DNA of 64,000 nt from PSRJ01 sp963825305 (GCA_963825305.1 CAWGTA010000018.1:1-64000), one strand, 5' to 3'. Shown: positions 18,455 to 27,087, counted from the stretch's first letter. Notes: a model not told the origin generated them from the sequence alone. Made by a program: numbers and translations.

Positions 18455-18754
18455 GTGTTCCTCGGCCGCGTGATCGGTTGCGTCTGGGCCACCGCCAAAA
18501 ATCCGCAGATGGAAGGGATGCGCTTTTTGCTGGTGCAGCCGCTGACTCCCGAACTGGAAAACACCGGTAAGCGTCTGGTCTGCGCGGATGCGGCCGGGGC
18601 GGGCGCGGGCGAACTGATCTACTGGGTACGCGGCCGGGAGGCGTGCTTCCCATTTCTTCCCAAAGAAGTGGCTGCCGATGCCACGGTCGTGGGAATCGTC
18701 GACGAGGTGCACGTTGAGCGGACCGCGGAAGGGCGCAAAAACGCAAAGAAGTAA
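18455..18754 (+). CDS. microcompartment vertex protein (EutN/CcmL), second copy
   Basis: 99 residues with a GTG start three bases after the previous stop. MFLGRVIGCVWATAKNPQMEG, MRFLLVQPLT, CADAAGAGAGELIYWVRGREA and VDEVHVE follow the EutN fold. The C-terminal extension ERTAEGRKNAKK is basic and may be flexible. It differs clearly from its neighbours, so the three are not recent duplicates. Confidence 0.92.
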   Translation: MFLGRVIGCVWATAKNPQMEGMRFLLVQPLTPELENTGKRLVCADAAGAGAGELIYWVRGREACFPFLPKEVAADATVVGIVDEVHVERTAEGRKNAKK

Positions 18755-18757
18755 TCT

Positions 18758-19039
18758 ATGTTAATCGCGCGCGTGATCGGCGAGTTGGTGGCCACCCAGA
18801 AGCACTCGAGCCATGAGGGCCGCAAGTTGCTGCTGGTACAGCCTCTCAATCTCGACGGCAGCAATCGCGGCGACGCCGTAGTGGCGCTCGATGCGGTGGA
18901 TGCGGGGGTGGGCGACCAGGTTCTGCTAAGCACCGACGGCTATGCAGCTTCAAGCAGCGTGGGACGTCCCCAGTCACCCATTGACATGGCGGTGATCGGC
19001 TTTATCGACCATGTCGAGATACTCCCGGGCGTCGCTTGA
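18758..19039 (+). CDS. microcompartment vertex protein (EutN/CcmL), third copy
   Basis: 93 residues. MLIARVIGELVATQKHSSHEG, RKLLLVQPLNLDG, VVALDAVDAGVGDQVLLSTDG and PIDMAVIGFIDHVEI match the EutN/CcmL family. Its last ~65 bases overlap the 3' end of the opposing membrane-protein gene. It closes the five-gene microcompartment cluster. Enzymes other than the aldolase must be encoded elsewhere. Confidence 0.92.
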   Translation: MLIARVIGELVATQKHSSHEGRKLLLVQPLNLDGSNRGDAVVALDAVDAGVGDQVLLSTDGYAASSSVGRPQSPIDMAVIGFIDHVEILPGVA

Positions 19040-19561
19040 CCGGCCGCGTCGGCGCATCAATCTCACGCCCAGCAAGAGCCCGACGGCCCACTTCAAAGCC
19101 TCTACGATCAGGTAGGCGGAGTGCATCACCCAAAAGCGGTTGCGCTCCCCGGAAGGCTGACCGGCAGGTAAGAAATCGACCAGGCGGCCCAGCGAGATGA
19201 TGGCCGGCGTCAGCAGAAAAAGCTGGAGCAGCACCGCGACCAGCATCAACAGCACCAGAATGAGAGGGTATTTACCTTCCCGGGTGCCTAGCAATAGGAA
19301 CAGGAAAAAGCCGGCTCCGCCGATCAACTGTACGGTTCCCCAGGCCTCGAAAAGCCAGCGATTCTGTTCCGAAGCCTGATAACGGAGCAGCATTCGCGCA
19401 CCAGCGGGGCCGAGCGTCTTGATGGAAAGCAGAGCGGACGGGCTGGGCTTGGCCATCAGACGGTCTACCGAGCGGAAACTCTCGAAGCCCACCCAGGCCA
19501 TCAGGATGGCGGCTCCGAACCAGATCCCTAATAGGAAGCAGGCGACGCGGCGAGAATGCAT
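18974..19561 (-). CDS. membrane protein of unknown function (DUF4149-like)
   Basis: 195 residues with four hydrophobic segments: residues 6-26 (VACFLLGIWFGAAILMAWVGF), ~75-93, ~100-122 and ~148-165. The first helix with FGAAILM and the following variable loop resemble the small four-helix DUF4149 family. The annotation is from topology only and no active-site motif is seen. The gene converges on the third vertex-protein gene and overlaps it by about 66 bases, so its C-terminal tail (RRGRSSDAREYLDMVDK) is antisense to that gene. Confidence 0.6.
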   Translation of the reverse strand: MHSRRVACFLLGIWFGAAILMAWVGFESFRSVDRLMAKPSPSALLSIKTLGPAGARMLLRYQASEQNRWLFEAWGTVQLIGGAGFFLFLLLGTREGKYPLILVLLMLVAVLLQLFLLTPAIISLGRLVDFLPAGQPSGERNRFWVMHSAYLIVEALKWAVGLLLGVRLMRRRGRSSDAREYLDMVDKADHRHVNG

Positions 19562-19585
19562 TGCTGGCTAGCCTGATTCTACCGT

Positions 19586-19632
19586 AGGTGGCGACCGGGC
19601 CGAGACCGCCGGCGATCCTTGTTGCCGGCTCA
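19586..19632. repeat. interspersed palindromic repeat, copy 2 (short)
   Basis: GGGCCGAGACCGCCGGCG followed by ATCCTTGTTGCCGG: the same two blocks as the copy near 22546 but without the middle segment. It lies between the membrane-protein gene and fliW. Confidence 0.6.
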
Positions 19633-19687
19633 GTCAGCCCTAAAGTATTTCGACAACACCGCCGATGACGGATCTGAGTGAGGTGGC

Positions 19688-20146
19688 ATGCCAACCTTTG
19701 AGACGAAGAACTTCGGAACGGTTTCTTACCAGCCAGACTCGGTTGTGGAATTTCCCTGTGGTCTTCCTGGCTTTGAGGGGCAGCGGCAATTCCTGGCGCT
19801 GAACTACGATGACACCAAGCCGCTGGTTTTCCTGCAAAGCCTGAGCGACGCCGGATTGTGTTTTATCACGCTGCCGGCGAAATGTGTCGACCCGGAATAC
19901 TGCTTGCAGGTGAGCGAAGAAGACCTGACTCAACTAGGATTTGCTACGGAGCACCAACCGGCGATCGGCCCGGACGTGGCGTGCCTGATCGTCATTTCCC
20001 TGCAGGAGACGGGCCCGACGGCAAACCTGCTGGCACCCATCGTGGTGAATGTCGGGACCCTAAGAGCAGTGCAAGCCATCGCGCCGGAATCCGGATACTC
20101 GCACCATCACCCGTTGTTGCCGCAAGAAACCGTCGCATGCCCATAA
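19688..20146 (+). CDS. fliW: flagellar assembly factor FliW
   Basis: 152 residues. MPTFETKNFGTVSYQPDSVVEFPCGLPGFEGQRQF is the family N-terminus, followed by LNYDDTKPLVFLQSLSDAGLCF and LLAPIVVNVGTLRAVQ. FliW binds flagellin and the regulator CsrA, linking flagellin secretion to its translation. No csrA or flagellin gene is adjacent. It converges with motB. The C-terminal ~20 residues (SGYSHHHPLLPQE) match the end seen in many FliW proteins. Confidence 0.93.
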   Translation: MPTFETKNFGTVSYQPDSVVEFPCGLPGFEGQRQFLALNYDDTKPLVFLQSLSDAGLCFITLPAKCVDPEYCLQVSEEDLTQLGFATEHQPAIGPDVACLIVISLQETGPTANLLAPIVVNVGTLRAVQAIAPESGYSHHHPLLPQETVACP

Positions 20147-20189
20147 TGTCGCACCGGGCTAAGTGCCCCGCAGCATGCTGAGACTGCCT

Positions 20190-21062
20190 TTACTTCTTAG
20201 GCGCCGGCGGCGCGTTGGCGGGTGGCGTGGACGCTTTGGTGTCCGCCGCTGGAGCCGTAGGGTGGGACGCCGTGGGCTCCCCGTTCAGCGCCTCCGCGGA
20301 TAACACCACCAGGTCAACACGCCGGTTGTGCGCGCGGCCTTCCTCCGTGTCGTTGGTATCCACCGGCGCGTTCTCCCCGTAGCCGGCCACGGACAGGCGC
20401 TCATTGGGGTACTGAAATCTCTGCTGCAGCAGCTCCAGCATCGCGATGCTGCGTGCCGTGGAGAGTTCCCAATTATTGCGAAACCTCGAGTTGTGAATCG
20501 GGACCGCATCCGTATGGCCTTCCAGGCGCACCGGATTGGCCAGCGGGCCGATCACCAGACCTATCTTTTCGATGATTGAAAAGCTCGTGTCGCTGACCGC
20601 ATCGTCACCGGAGGCAAAAAAGGCGGCCTCGCGCAGGCTGACCACTAAGCCACGCGGTCCCAGATTGACGGTGACCTTCCCGCTTTTCACTTCAGAGGCC
20701 AGATCTTTGTTCAGGGTTTCCACGGACTTCGCCAGATCGGCTTGCGTGGCTACCACCGGTTTCTTAGGTGGATCCTTTTTCATGGCAGCAACCGCCGGAT
20801 GGGGCCCGGCGGGGGGTTCGGGCGAATCGGCTTTTCTGTCGGACGCGTTCTTGGGTTTGGTCATGCTCGTCCACGCGTTGGAGAGCTGGCCGTGCTCCAT
20901 GGCATCGCGAATGGCCTCGGCGACCACCTTGGCCTTGGACTTGTCTTGTTGTGCGGTGGCGAACATCACCACAAAGAAGGCAAAGAGAAGTGTGATGAAG
21001 TCGGCATAGGACACCAGCCAGCGTTCATGGTTGGCGTGCTCGGGAGGTTTCTTTTTTCTCAC
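20190..21062 (-). CDS. motB: flagellar motor stator protein MotB
   Basis: 290 residues from a GTG start one base after the motA stop; a longer upstream frame overlaps motA and was rejected. The single membrane helix near residues 18-38 carries the proton-binding Asp in YADF (Asp21). The periplasmic part has the plug region, then the OmpA-like peptidoglycan-binding domain with GHTDAVPIHNS and LSVAGYGENAPVDTND. A Pro/Ala-rich tail ends the protein. It forms the stator with MotA. Confidence 0.93.
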   Translation of the reverse strand: MRKKKPPEHANHERWLVSYADFITLLFAFFVVMFATAQQDKSKAKVVAEAIRDAMEHGQLSNAWTSMTKPKNASDRKADSPEPPAGPHPAVAAMKKDPPKKPVVATQADLAKSVETLNKDLASEVKSGKVTVNLGPRGLVVSLREAAFFASGDDAVSDTSFSIIEKIGLVIGPLANPVRLEGHTDAVPIHNSRFRNNWELSTARSIAMLELLQQRFQYPNERLSVAGYGENAPVDTNDTEEGRAHNRRVDLVVLSAEALNGEPTASHPTAPAADTKASTPPANAPPAPKK

Positions 21063-21063
21063 G

Positions 21064-21972
21064 TCAGCTTCCCGCCGGAGCGGCCTGTGGTGCACCGGCC
21101 TTGGCACCGGCTTTAGCGCCTGCCTTGGCGCCTTTAGCGTCTTTGGCCTTGGGCGCTGCCGGCTCCGGGTTGAACGCGGTGAGTTTCATACGGATCAGGG
21201 TAGGATTGAGACCCTCGACAATGCCGATCACGCCCTCCAACACCATTTCTTTCACGACCTTGTTCTTCTGGATCTTCGCTTTGAGTTTGCCGGCAGCCGG
21301 AAGGAAAAGAATGTTGGCCGCGGCTACCCCATAGACGGTGGCTACGAAGGCCACTGCGATTCCATGGCCGACCTCTTTGATATCGTCCAGGTGCTTCATG
21401 ACCTGGATCAACCCCATCACTGCGCCGATGATCCCAATGGTGGGTGAGTAACCGCCGGCCGCTTCCCAGACCTTGGCCTCCGCGTCGGCCGCCTGTTCGC
21501 TCAGATCAATGTCGATCTCCATCATTTTGCGCAGTTCGTTCAGATCAGTGCCGTCCACGGCCAGATTCAGCGCCTTTTTCATGTAAGGCTCGGTGATTTT
21601 CGCCGCCTCCGTTTCGAGGCTGACAATTCCGTTCTTGCGGGCCTGGGTGGCGAACCCGACCAGGGTCTCGATGGTGGCTGCGGTGTCGCTGGATTTCTCC
21701 AGAAAAACGTCGAGCATTCCTTTCATGGCGCGCATAAAGACTGGAAGCGGCGTGGTCACCAGCACAGCCCCGAAAGTGCCGCCCAGAACGATCATGGCCG
21801 CAGTGGTCTGAGCTATATCCGAGATGCTGCCTTTCTCCAGCAGCAGACCTCCGAGGATACCGGCGGCTGCCAGAGCGATTCCCGCCAGCGTGGCGATATC
21901 CGGCTTGACCCCGCCACCGCTCTTCGCTGCCGCTTTTGGCGGTTTAGGTTTGGCTTCTGGTTTTTCAGCCAT
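21064..21972 (-). CDS. motA: flagellar motor stator protein MotA
   Basis: 302 residues with four membrane helices. Family motifs: VLGGTFGAVLVTTPL, the cytoplasmic loop with FLEKSSDTAATIETLVGFA, and helices 3 and 4 (GYSPTIGIIGAVMGLIQVM; GIAVAFVATVYGVAAAN). The N-terminus has a short Lys/Pro-rich extension, and the C-terminus a Lys-Ala-Gly repeat tail (KAGAKAGAKAGA) absent from most homologues. It lies between flbD and motB in one operon. Confidence 0.93.
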   Translation of the reverse strand: MAEKPEAKPKPPKAAAKSGGGVKPDIATLAGIALAAAGILGGLLLEKGSISDIAQTTAAMIVLGGTFGAVLVTTPLPVFMRAMKGMLDVFLEKSSDTAATIETLVGFATQARKNGIVSLETEAAKITEPYMKKALNLAVDGTDLNELRKMMEIDIDLSEQAADAEAKVWEAAGGYSPTIGIIGAVMGLIQVMKHLDDIKEVGHGIAVAFVATVYGVAAANILFLPAAGKLKAKIQKNKVVKEMVLEGVIGIVEGLNPTLIRMKLTAFNPEPAAPKAKDAKGAKAGAKAGAKAGAPQAAPAGS

Positions 21973-21978
21973 CGGCCC

Positions 21979-22221
21979 TCATTCTGTCTCCTCCGCGCTC
22001 TCTGGGGCTGGCTCGCCCGGCTGCGTCAACTCGTTCGCGAGCCGCTGAATCCTCCGGCGGAACTCCACGATCCTTTCCACCACCTCTTCCGCGCTCTCGC
22101 GTACCCGCAAAATCTGGCCGGTGGTCAGTGTGATAACGGTGTCAGGAGTACTGTCGATGTGCTCAATGAGATCGGAATTGAGGACAAGCGGGGCGTGATT
22201 CAAGCGCGTGAGCCGGACCAT
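21979..22221 (-). CDS. flbD: flagellar protein FlbD
   Basis: 80 residues. MVRLTRLNHAPLVLNSDLIEHIDSTPDTVITL and TTGQILRVRESAEEVVERI match the short FlbD family that precedes motA in many flagellar operons. It starts the flbD-motA-motB operon. The Pro/Glu-rich tail is typical of Acidobacteria copies. Confidence 0.9.
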   Translation of the reverse strand: MVRLTRLNHAPLVLNSDLIEHIDSTPDTVITLTTGQILRVRESAEEVVERIVEFRRRIQRLANELTQPGEPAPESAEETE

Positions 22222-22330
22222 GGAGACTCCTTAGTGCTTATCGGCGCTCTGGTAGGATTCCGTTAACGGGATGCGGACGACCTTTCAAACTCCGCGGAAA
22301 CGCTCCGATAAGCTTTACCGTGAGGCAGTT

Positions 22331-22519
22331 ATGACGTGTTTCCGATGGCGCATTTATATCGATCCGCATTCCGAATATCCCTTTGGGGATAGGTCCACGG
22401 CTTGGGAGGAAGAGCGTCGTGAAGTGGTGGAGAGCGTGCTCGATGAGCTCCGGAATCCGGCTCTCGATGCCGACGCCCGAGCCGCCTGCGCCGATCTATT
22501 GAAACACTTACAAAGCTGA
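22331..22519 (+). CDS. small hypothetical protein
   Basis: 62 residues from MTCFRWRIYIDPHSEYPFGD; a start 20 codons upstream is possible but has a weaker context. The sequence AWEEERREVVESVLDELRNPALDADARAACADLL is helical and acidic. No family is recognised. It is divergent from flbD, and a palindromic repeat follows. Confidence 0.45.
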   Translation: MTCFRWRIYIDPHSEYPFGDRSTAWEEERREVVESVLDELRNPALDADARAACADLLKHLQS

Positions 22520-22545
22520 TCGTTGAAAGCTCAGCAGACAAAAGC

Positions 22546-22622
22546 ACCGGCGGCCGAGACCGCCGGCGTTACGTAGCGCCGGCGATCCTTGTCGCCGGTG
22601 GGCTCCGGACAAAGCCGGTGGC
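22546..22622. repeat. interspersed palindromic repeat, copy 3 (longest)
   Basis: GCGGCCGAGACCGCCGGCG, then TTACGTAGCGCCGGCG, then ATCCTTGTCGCCGGTG, with further CCGGTGGCC-type arms. It is the fullest of three copies in the window (others near 15335 and 19586) and lies between two converging genes. Confidence 0.65.
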
Positions 22623-22625
22623 CGC

Positions 22626-24773
22626 TCAAAGCTGATCGCTGACTGCTGATCGCTGAAAACTGCCTTCCGGACGTTCCAATTGGTCCAAGAGCAGCGAAAG
22701 CCGGGGCGCGACATCCGTTCGGCCGCCGAAGCGCCACTGGTTGTAGATGGACGTGAACTCTGCCACCGTCGGGCCTATCCCGGTGCTGGGGAGTGACGCG
22801 GCGAATTCCGCGGGCGTAAACCAGGCCGGCTTCTGATACCCACGGCGTTTCATAATGTCGAGCATGCGGCCATAGAGCAAGGTGGCATCCCCCGTGCCGG
22901 CCTGCCCGCGGCGAACCCGGCGGACGCGGAGGTGCATACGCGCCAGGCGGATGGCCGGCGGTCCCGCAATCCACAGGACCGCGCCCATCGCCAGCACGAT
23001 CGCAACACGCAGGCCGAAACGGCGCAACCACTCGAGCGCGCGGGATGGCCAACCTGTGTCGACGCCCGCCATCAAATCGAACCAGCGGATTCCCAGCCCG
23101 CGCGCCCGCTGCTCCACGCTATAGGAAAGCGTGCCCTGCCGCGCGATGTCGTAGCTGACCACCCAGTCCTGCCAGAATGTCTGCGCCGCGTCCACGTACA
23201 ACCCGAGTTTGGTGAGGAGAGCGAAACGCGGCGGATTGGGATCGGGCGGCGTCGGATCGAACGTCGTCCAGCCGTGGCCGGGTATCCAAGCCTCCACCCA
23301 CGTGTGCGCGTCCGAAGCCCGCACCAGCCACAATTCCGAAAGAGGATTGTATTCACCGTTTTGAAATCCGGTGGCGAGGCGCGCGGGAATTCCCAGGGTC
23401 CGCAGCATCACCGTCATGGCCGACGCGAAGTATTCGCAATAGCCCTGCTTGCGCGTGAACAGGAAATAGGCGAGCGGATCCGCCAATTCGTGATCGGGCA
23501 GCTCCAGCGTGTAGCCGTAATTGGTGCGGAGGCGGCGCTCGACGGCGCGCGCGCGCTCGACATCGGTGGCGGCGCTTCCCGCCATATCGCGGGCTAGCGC
23601 GGGAATGCGCGGATCGAGCTTGGGCAACTGGAGATAGCGATCGAGCGCCCCGGCGGGCAGCTGCGGATTCCCGGCCGGCGAGCTCTCGGGCGGTTCCTCC
23701 AGGAGGCTATAGGCGTCGTAACTGAAACCGGGCGGGGGATCGCGCCCCAGCCGGTAGCCGCCATTGGGGTTGCGGTAGACGAACAGCTGCCGCAGATCCA
23801 GCTTCTCCGGAGTGCCGGCAAAGAACAATACGTTTGTGTCGACGGCGTTGAGGACCACCTGGTAGTTGAGCCTGCGGCCGGGGTGCCACGGGCCGGGCTG
23901 AAGATCCGCATGCCCGTTCTCCACGGCGATGGGTTCCTCCGGCGCATTCGGATTCGACCACTTCCTGCCATCAAATCGGGTCAACGCCGCGCCGCGCCAC
24001 TTCAGCCCCGCCGGCACATTGCGGCTGAAAATCCGCACGTGCATCACGGGACGCGAGGTGCTCTTGATCTCGCCGATCTCTCCTAAGGTCACCTGATCGG
24101 AGAAGCCGGGAAGAAAGATCCCACGGGCCCGCAAGCGAGCGAAGGCAGCATCGGCGGTGCGCGGCAGCAGGAAGAAAAGCCCCGCGGTGATGGCCAGGAT
24201 TCCCAGGGTTACCAGAGTGGAAAGAAGGGCCAGGCGTGGGTGGAAGCGTTTCAAGCCGCCGCGCGCGGTCGCCACCGCTCTCTGCATGGACCGGCGGATC
24301 TCACCGCTGGTGAGCGCGGCCATGGCAAAAAGCAGGTACACCGCCAGAAAGAGGAAGAAGTTCAGGTCCACCGAAAGAATGGCGGCAGCGAGCAGTTCCA
24401 GGAATGCGATGGCGGCGGTATAGAGATAGTCGCGGTTGGTTTTGGCGGTGAGGATTTTCATGACCGCCAGGAAGAAGACCAGGTGCACGGTCGCGTTGAG
24501 GAAATCGTGCGACAGATAAAAATAGTCGATGAGGAAGAACCCGATGTACGAAATCGCCAGCAGCGTGGAAGCCCGCTCGGAAATCTCGAATCGCAGGAAT
24601 CCGGCGATCAGCAAGGCGCGCAGCAGCAGCCCGGCCGCGGTCAGGGCCACGGTGGGAGTGTCGAGATATCCTGAGCCGGCCACCGCCAGGTAACCGCTGG
24701 TGACCAGCCCCAGCAGTGAAAACTGGAAGAACCGTTCGACAGAAGCTGCGGCGCTGGCTTCCGAACGCGCCAT
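22626..24773 (-). CDS. TgpA-like transglutaminase membrane protein
   Basis: 715 residues from an ATG at 24773; the longer upstream frame overlaps the opposite gene. Several N-terminal helices (DUF3488 type, residues 1-200) precede a periplasmic transglutaminase-like domain. Its catalytic residues are Cys in RKQGYCEYFASAMTVMLRTLG, His in DAHTWVEAW, and Asp in FDPTPPDP. A further helix (VAIVLAMGAVLWIAGPPAI) and a cytoplasmic C-terminal DUF4129-like region follow. The TgpA family is essential in some bacteria and may act on periplasmic peptides or cell wall. The frame runs to the end without interruption. Confidence 0.88.
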   Translation of the reverse strand: MARSEASAAASVERFFQFSLLGLVTSGYLAVAGSGYLDTPTVALTAAGLLLRALLIAGFLRFEISERASTLLAISYIGFFLIDYFYLSHDFLNATVHLVFFLAVMKILTAKTNRDYLYTAAIAFLELLAAAILSVDLNFFLFLAVYLLFAMAALTSGEIRRSMQRAVATARGGLKRFHPRLALLSTLVTLGILAITAGLFFLLPRTADAAFARLRARGIFLPGFSDQVTLGEIGEIKSTSRPVMHVRIFSRNVPAGLKWRGAALTRFDGRKWSNPNAPEEPIAVENGHADLQPGPWHPGRRLNYQVVLNAVDTNVLFFAGTPEKLDLRQLFVYRNPNGGYRLGRDPPPGFSYDAYSLLEEPPESSPAGNPQLPAGALDRYLQLPKLDPRIPALARDMAGSAATDVERARAVERRLRTNYGYTLELPDHELADPLAYFLFTRKQGYCEYFASAMTVMLRTLGIPARLATGFQNGEYNPLSELWLVRASDAHTWVEAWIPGHGWTTFDPTPPDPNPPRFALLTKLGLYVDAAQTFWQDWVVSYDIARQGTLSYSVEQRARGLGIRWFDLMAGVDTGWPSRALEWLRRFGLRVAIVLAMGAVLWIAGPPAIRLARMHLRVRRVRRGQAGTGDATLLYGRMLDIMKRRGYQKPAWFTPAEFAASLPSTGIGPTVAEFTSIYNQWRFGGRTDVAPRLSLLLDQLERPEGSFQRSAVSDQL

Positions 24774-24798
24774 AATGTCTATTCTATTGGAAACGCGA

Positions 24799-25459
24799 AT
24801 GGACAATGAACCCATAGGACTCGTAGTGCAGGCCACCGGCAAGACCGGAGTGCTGCACCAGTTGACCGGCGTGATTGCGCGCCACGAAGGAGACATCACC
24901 TCGGTGGCGATTCTGGCCAATTGGCCCAACCCGGCCCGCACGTATTTTGAGGTGGTGTTGCCGGGTTCCCCGGAGAGCCTGCTGGAAGACTTGCGTCAAT
25001 TGGAGATCGTGCAGTCACGTGGAGATGGTGAAGACCTTGCAGACGATCTATGGCAAGCGCATCATTATCATGGGCGGCGGCGCGCAGGTGGGGCAGGTGG
25101 CGATCGGGGCAGTCTCGGAAGCCGACCGCCACAATATCCGCGGCGAGCACATTTCGGTGGATACGATTCCGCTGGTGGGCGAACAGAAGCTGGCCGACGC
25201 CGTACGCGCCGTCGCGCGACTGCCGCGCGCAAAGGCATTGGTGCTGGCGGGTGCGCTGATGGGCGGCGATATCGAAACCGCGGTGCGGGAAGTGCGCCAG
25301 GCGGGCCTGCTGGTGATCAGCCTGAACATGGCGGGCAGTGTGCCGGATGCCGCCGATCTGGTGGTGAGCGATCCGGTCCAGGCGGGCGTGATGGCGGTGA
25401 TGGCGGTGGCCGATACGGCCAAGTTCACCTTGGAGCGATTGAAGCGGCGGGTGTTTTAA
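24799..25459 (+). pseudogene. ACT domain / DUF5612-type protein, interrupted by a frameshift
   Basis: From MDNEPIGLVVQATGK the first ~75 residues form an ACT ligand-binding domain (GVLHQLTGVIARHEGDITSVAI, YFEVVLPGSPESLLEDL). Near 25016-25025 the homologous reading moves to another frame. It continues VEMVKTLQTIYGKRIIIMGGGAQVG, then VDTIPLVGEQKLADAV, ALVLAGALMGGDIETAV and LNMAGSVPDAADLV, and ends KRRVF at 25459. Related proteins carry both parts on one chain. This copy needs a single base change, a ribosomal shift or reinitiation (a GTG starts the second part near 25020). It may be a sequence error. The start lies 26 bases from the divergent transglutaminase start. Confidence 0.6.
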
Positions 25460-25516
25460 GATCTGCTGCCCGGCGTCCGAGGCGTTTGCAAAAGCGCCTG
25501 GAACAGCCCGCGGCAG

Positions 25517-25790
25517 TTGTTTGAAGATTCTTTCGACGCCACCTCCCCGGCTCCGCTTGCCCGTTTCCTGCGTTGGCACGAAGTAGCGAGCGCGGATGAA
25601 TTCGGCGGGCAGGGACTTGAGAACGGCGCTTTGTTGGACGCGGCCGAGCGCGCGGGGTTCGATCTCCTGCAGCTCACTTGCGATCAGAGCATTCGTTATT
25701 AGCAGAACTTTAGATGCCTTGCGCGACAGCTCGCTCCACGTGAGGATCGCGCAGCGCAAAACCCGTCGTCCAAACTGCAAACATCCTCAT
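25517..25790 (+). pseudogene. DUF5615 (PIN-like toxin) remnant
   Basis: A plus-strand frame reads PAPLARFLRWHEVASADEFGG, QGLENGALLDAAERAGFDLL and TCDQSIRY, the DUF5615 pattern of an N-terminal acid, HEV and the TxDQNxRYQQNL motif. It then meets a TAG where the family continues QQN. Downstream sequence resembles the remaining domain only in another frame. DUF5615 proteins are PIN-like toxins, usually paired with a DUF433 antitoxin; none is visible here. Confidence 0.6.
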
Positions 25791-26040
25791 AGCAAAGGCC
25801 CGCCAGTTTGCCGGGCAAAACGCTTTAGGCGATATGCCCTTGAAGGAAAGGTAAAACCCTGGGCCGCAGCTTCCGCGAATTTTTCGACGTGGCCGGATGC
25901 GGCCAATGCCGTGGCCCTCAAGTGGGGACTCACCTTTCTGCGGAACCGGCTTGCCCGGCCGGATTTCGGAGCAACTTTTCGGGCCTTAACTCCGATAACT
26001 GGGTGAGCGGTTCGATATTCCAACCAGAGGGGTTTCGCCG

Positions 26041-26493
26041 ATGAAGATGCTGCTTATAACAGTCGCCTGGTTACCTGTCGCCTTTGCACAATCCTCCGAA
26101 AAAGGTAGCGTTGCCCCGGATGTCACGGCTCCGGCCCTCCTGCATCGGATTGAGCCCGAGTACACAGCGGAGGCACGCTCGAAGGGATTGGAAGGCGTAA
26201 CCACCCTGTACGCTGAGGTAACTAAGGACGGCAGTGTTGCGAACGTCAAGGTCGTGAAATCGCTGGATCCTGGATTGGATGCAAAGGCGATTGACGCCGT
26301 GAAGCAGTGGCGATTCCGGCCGGGCAAGAGGAACGGCAAAGCCGTGGCTGTGGCGGCCACGATCGAAGTCGACTTCCAGCTCCCCAGGTATCCAATCCTT
26401 CCCAGTAAAGCACCGCAGCCACCGCAAGAACCCTTACCGAATAACGACTGGCAGAGCATATTGCAGTTATTGCAGACGGCTCCAGTTCAGTGA
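26041..26493 (+). CDS. secreted TonB C-terminal domain protein
   Basis: 150 residues with a short signal peptide (MLLITVAWLPVAFA). The TonB C-terminal fold is clear: LLHRIEPEYTAEARSKGLEGVTTLYAEVTKDGSVANVKVVKSL and LDAKAIDAVKQWRFRPGKRNGK. The rest is a Pro-rich tail. Unlike TonB it has no long linker or N-terminal anchor beyond the signal. Such stand-alone proteins are abundant in Acidobacteria, often near TonB-dependent receptors or regulators, and their partner is not known. Confidence 0.8.
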   Translation: MKMLLITVAWLPVAFAQSSEKGSVAPDVTAPALLHRIEPEYTAEARSKGLEGVTTLYAEVTKDGSVANVKVVKSLDPGLDAKAIDAVKQWRFRPGKRNGKAVAVAATIEVDFQLPRYPILPSKAPQPPQEPLPNNDWQSILQLLQTAPVQ

Positions 26494-26585
26494 TCATCAA
26501 CTTCATGGGACAGCCTGGGCGACCACATCGGGAAAAATTCGCCGGTTTCAACATCGGCGTTTCCGACTCTTGGCAGACAGCAAAA

Positions 26586-26619
26586 AAGGCCAGGGTGGGC
26601 GGAAACCCTTCCTGGCCTT
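26586..26619 (-). terminator. rho-independent terminator of the NPQPLPPG-repeat gene
   Basis: On the minus strand AAGGCCAGG pairs with CCTGGCCTT around a GC-rich loop and is followed directly by TTTTTT. It lies 22 bases past the stop of the repeat-protein gene. Confidence 0.85.
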
Positions 26620-26640
26620 GCACATTTGCCGATGAATGCG

Positions 26641-27087
26641 TTAGGAGAACTGCACGGCACCTTGGAGAACCTGCTGGTTCGGCAAAGCCGTGTTGAGCGC
26701 CCAGTCCGGATGCGGAATCGGGTGGAGGCCGTTGCCACAGAAGTCGTCATCATCGAAACTGAGCTGCTTGCCTCCAATAATGATGATTCCGGCCTTGGTT
26801 ACCGAATCGCCGGGCGGCAGTGGTTGAGGATTGAGCGCTACCTTGTTGAGCTGGCTCGCAGGCGAGTATGGATCAGGCCCGGGCGGCAGCGGTTGCGGAT
26901 TGAGCGCTACTTTATTGAACAGGCTTGCAGCCGAGTATGGATCGGGTCCGGGCGGCAGCGGTTGGGGATTGAGCGCTACTTTATTGAACAGGCTTGCAGC
27001 CGAGTATGGATCAGGTCCCGGAGGCAGCGGTTGCGGGTTGATAGCGACCCTGTTCAGACTGGCGAGTGAGGCTCCTGTTATGTTCAT
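26641..27087 (-). CDS. protein with NPQPLPPGP repeats
   Basis: 148 residues. Residues ~12-92 hold four copies of a ~23-residue unit around (V/A)ALNPQPLPPG(P)DPYSAASLFNK, with nearly identical DNA (69-base period) at 26826-27050. The C-terminal part (GIIIIGGKQLSFDDDDFCGNG and HPIPHPDWALNT) is non-repetitive, with an acidic patch and a single Cys. There is no signal peptide. NPQPLPP-containing proteins are known as unannotated families in several bacteria. The function is not established. The gene is divergent from an outer-membrane protein gene and has its own terminator. Confidence 0.75.
   Translation of the reverse strand: MNITGASLASLNRVAINPQPLPPGPDPYSAASLFNKVALNPQPLPPGPDPYSAASLFNKVALNPQPLPPGPDPYSPASQLNKVALNPQPLPPGDSVTKAGIIIIGGKQLSFDDDDFCGNGLHPIPHPDWALNTALPNQQVLQGAVQFS

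Noticed and set aside
24774..24941. longer start for the TgpA-like transglutaminase
   Set aside because: The extension would overlap the ACT domain gene and shows no homology-like sequence; the ATG at 24773 begins a typical membrane N-terminus.
25787..26023. possible small gene on either strand between the DUF5615 remnant and the TonB-domain gene
   Set aside because: Neither strand shows a ribosome site, a family motif or convincing codon use.
26626..27069. 147-codon repeat-containing frame on the plus strand
   Set aside because: It mirrors the NPQPLPPG repeats on the opposite strand. The minus-strand frame has a matching terminator and a recognisable motif, so the plus frame is taken as its shadow.
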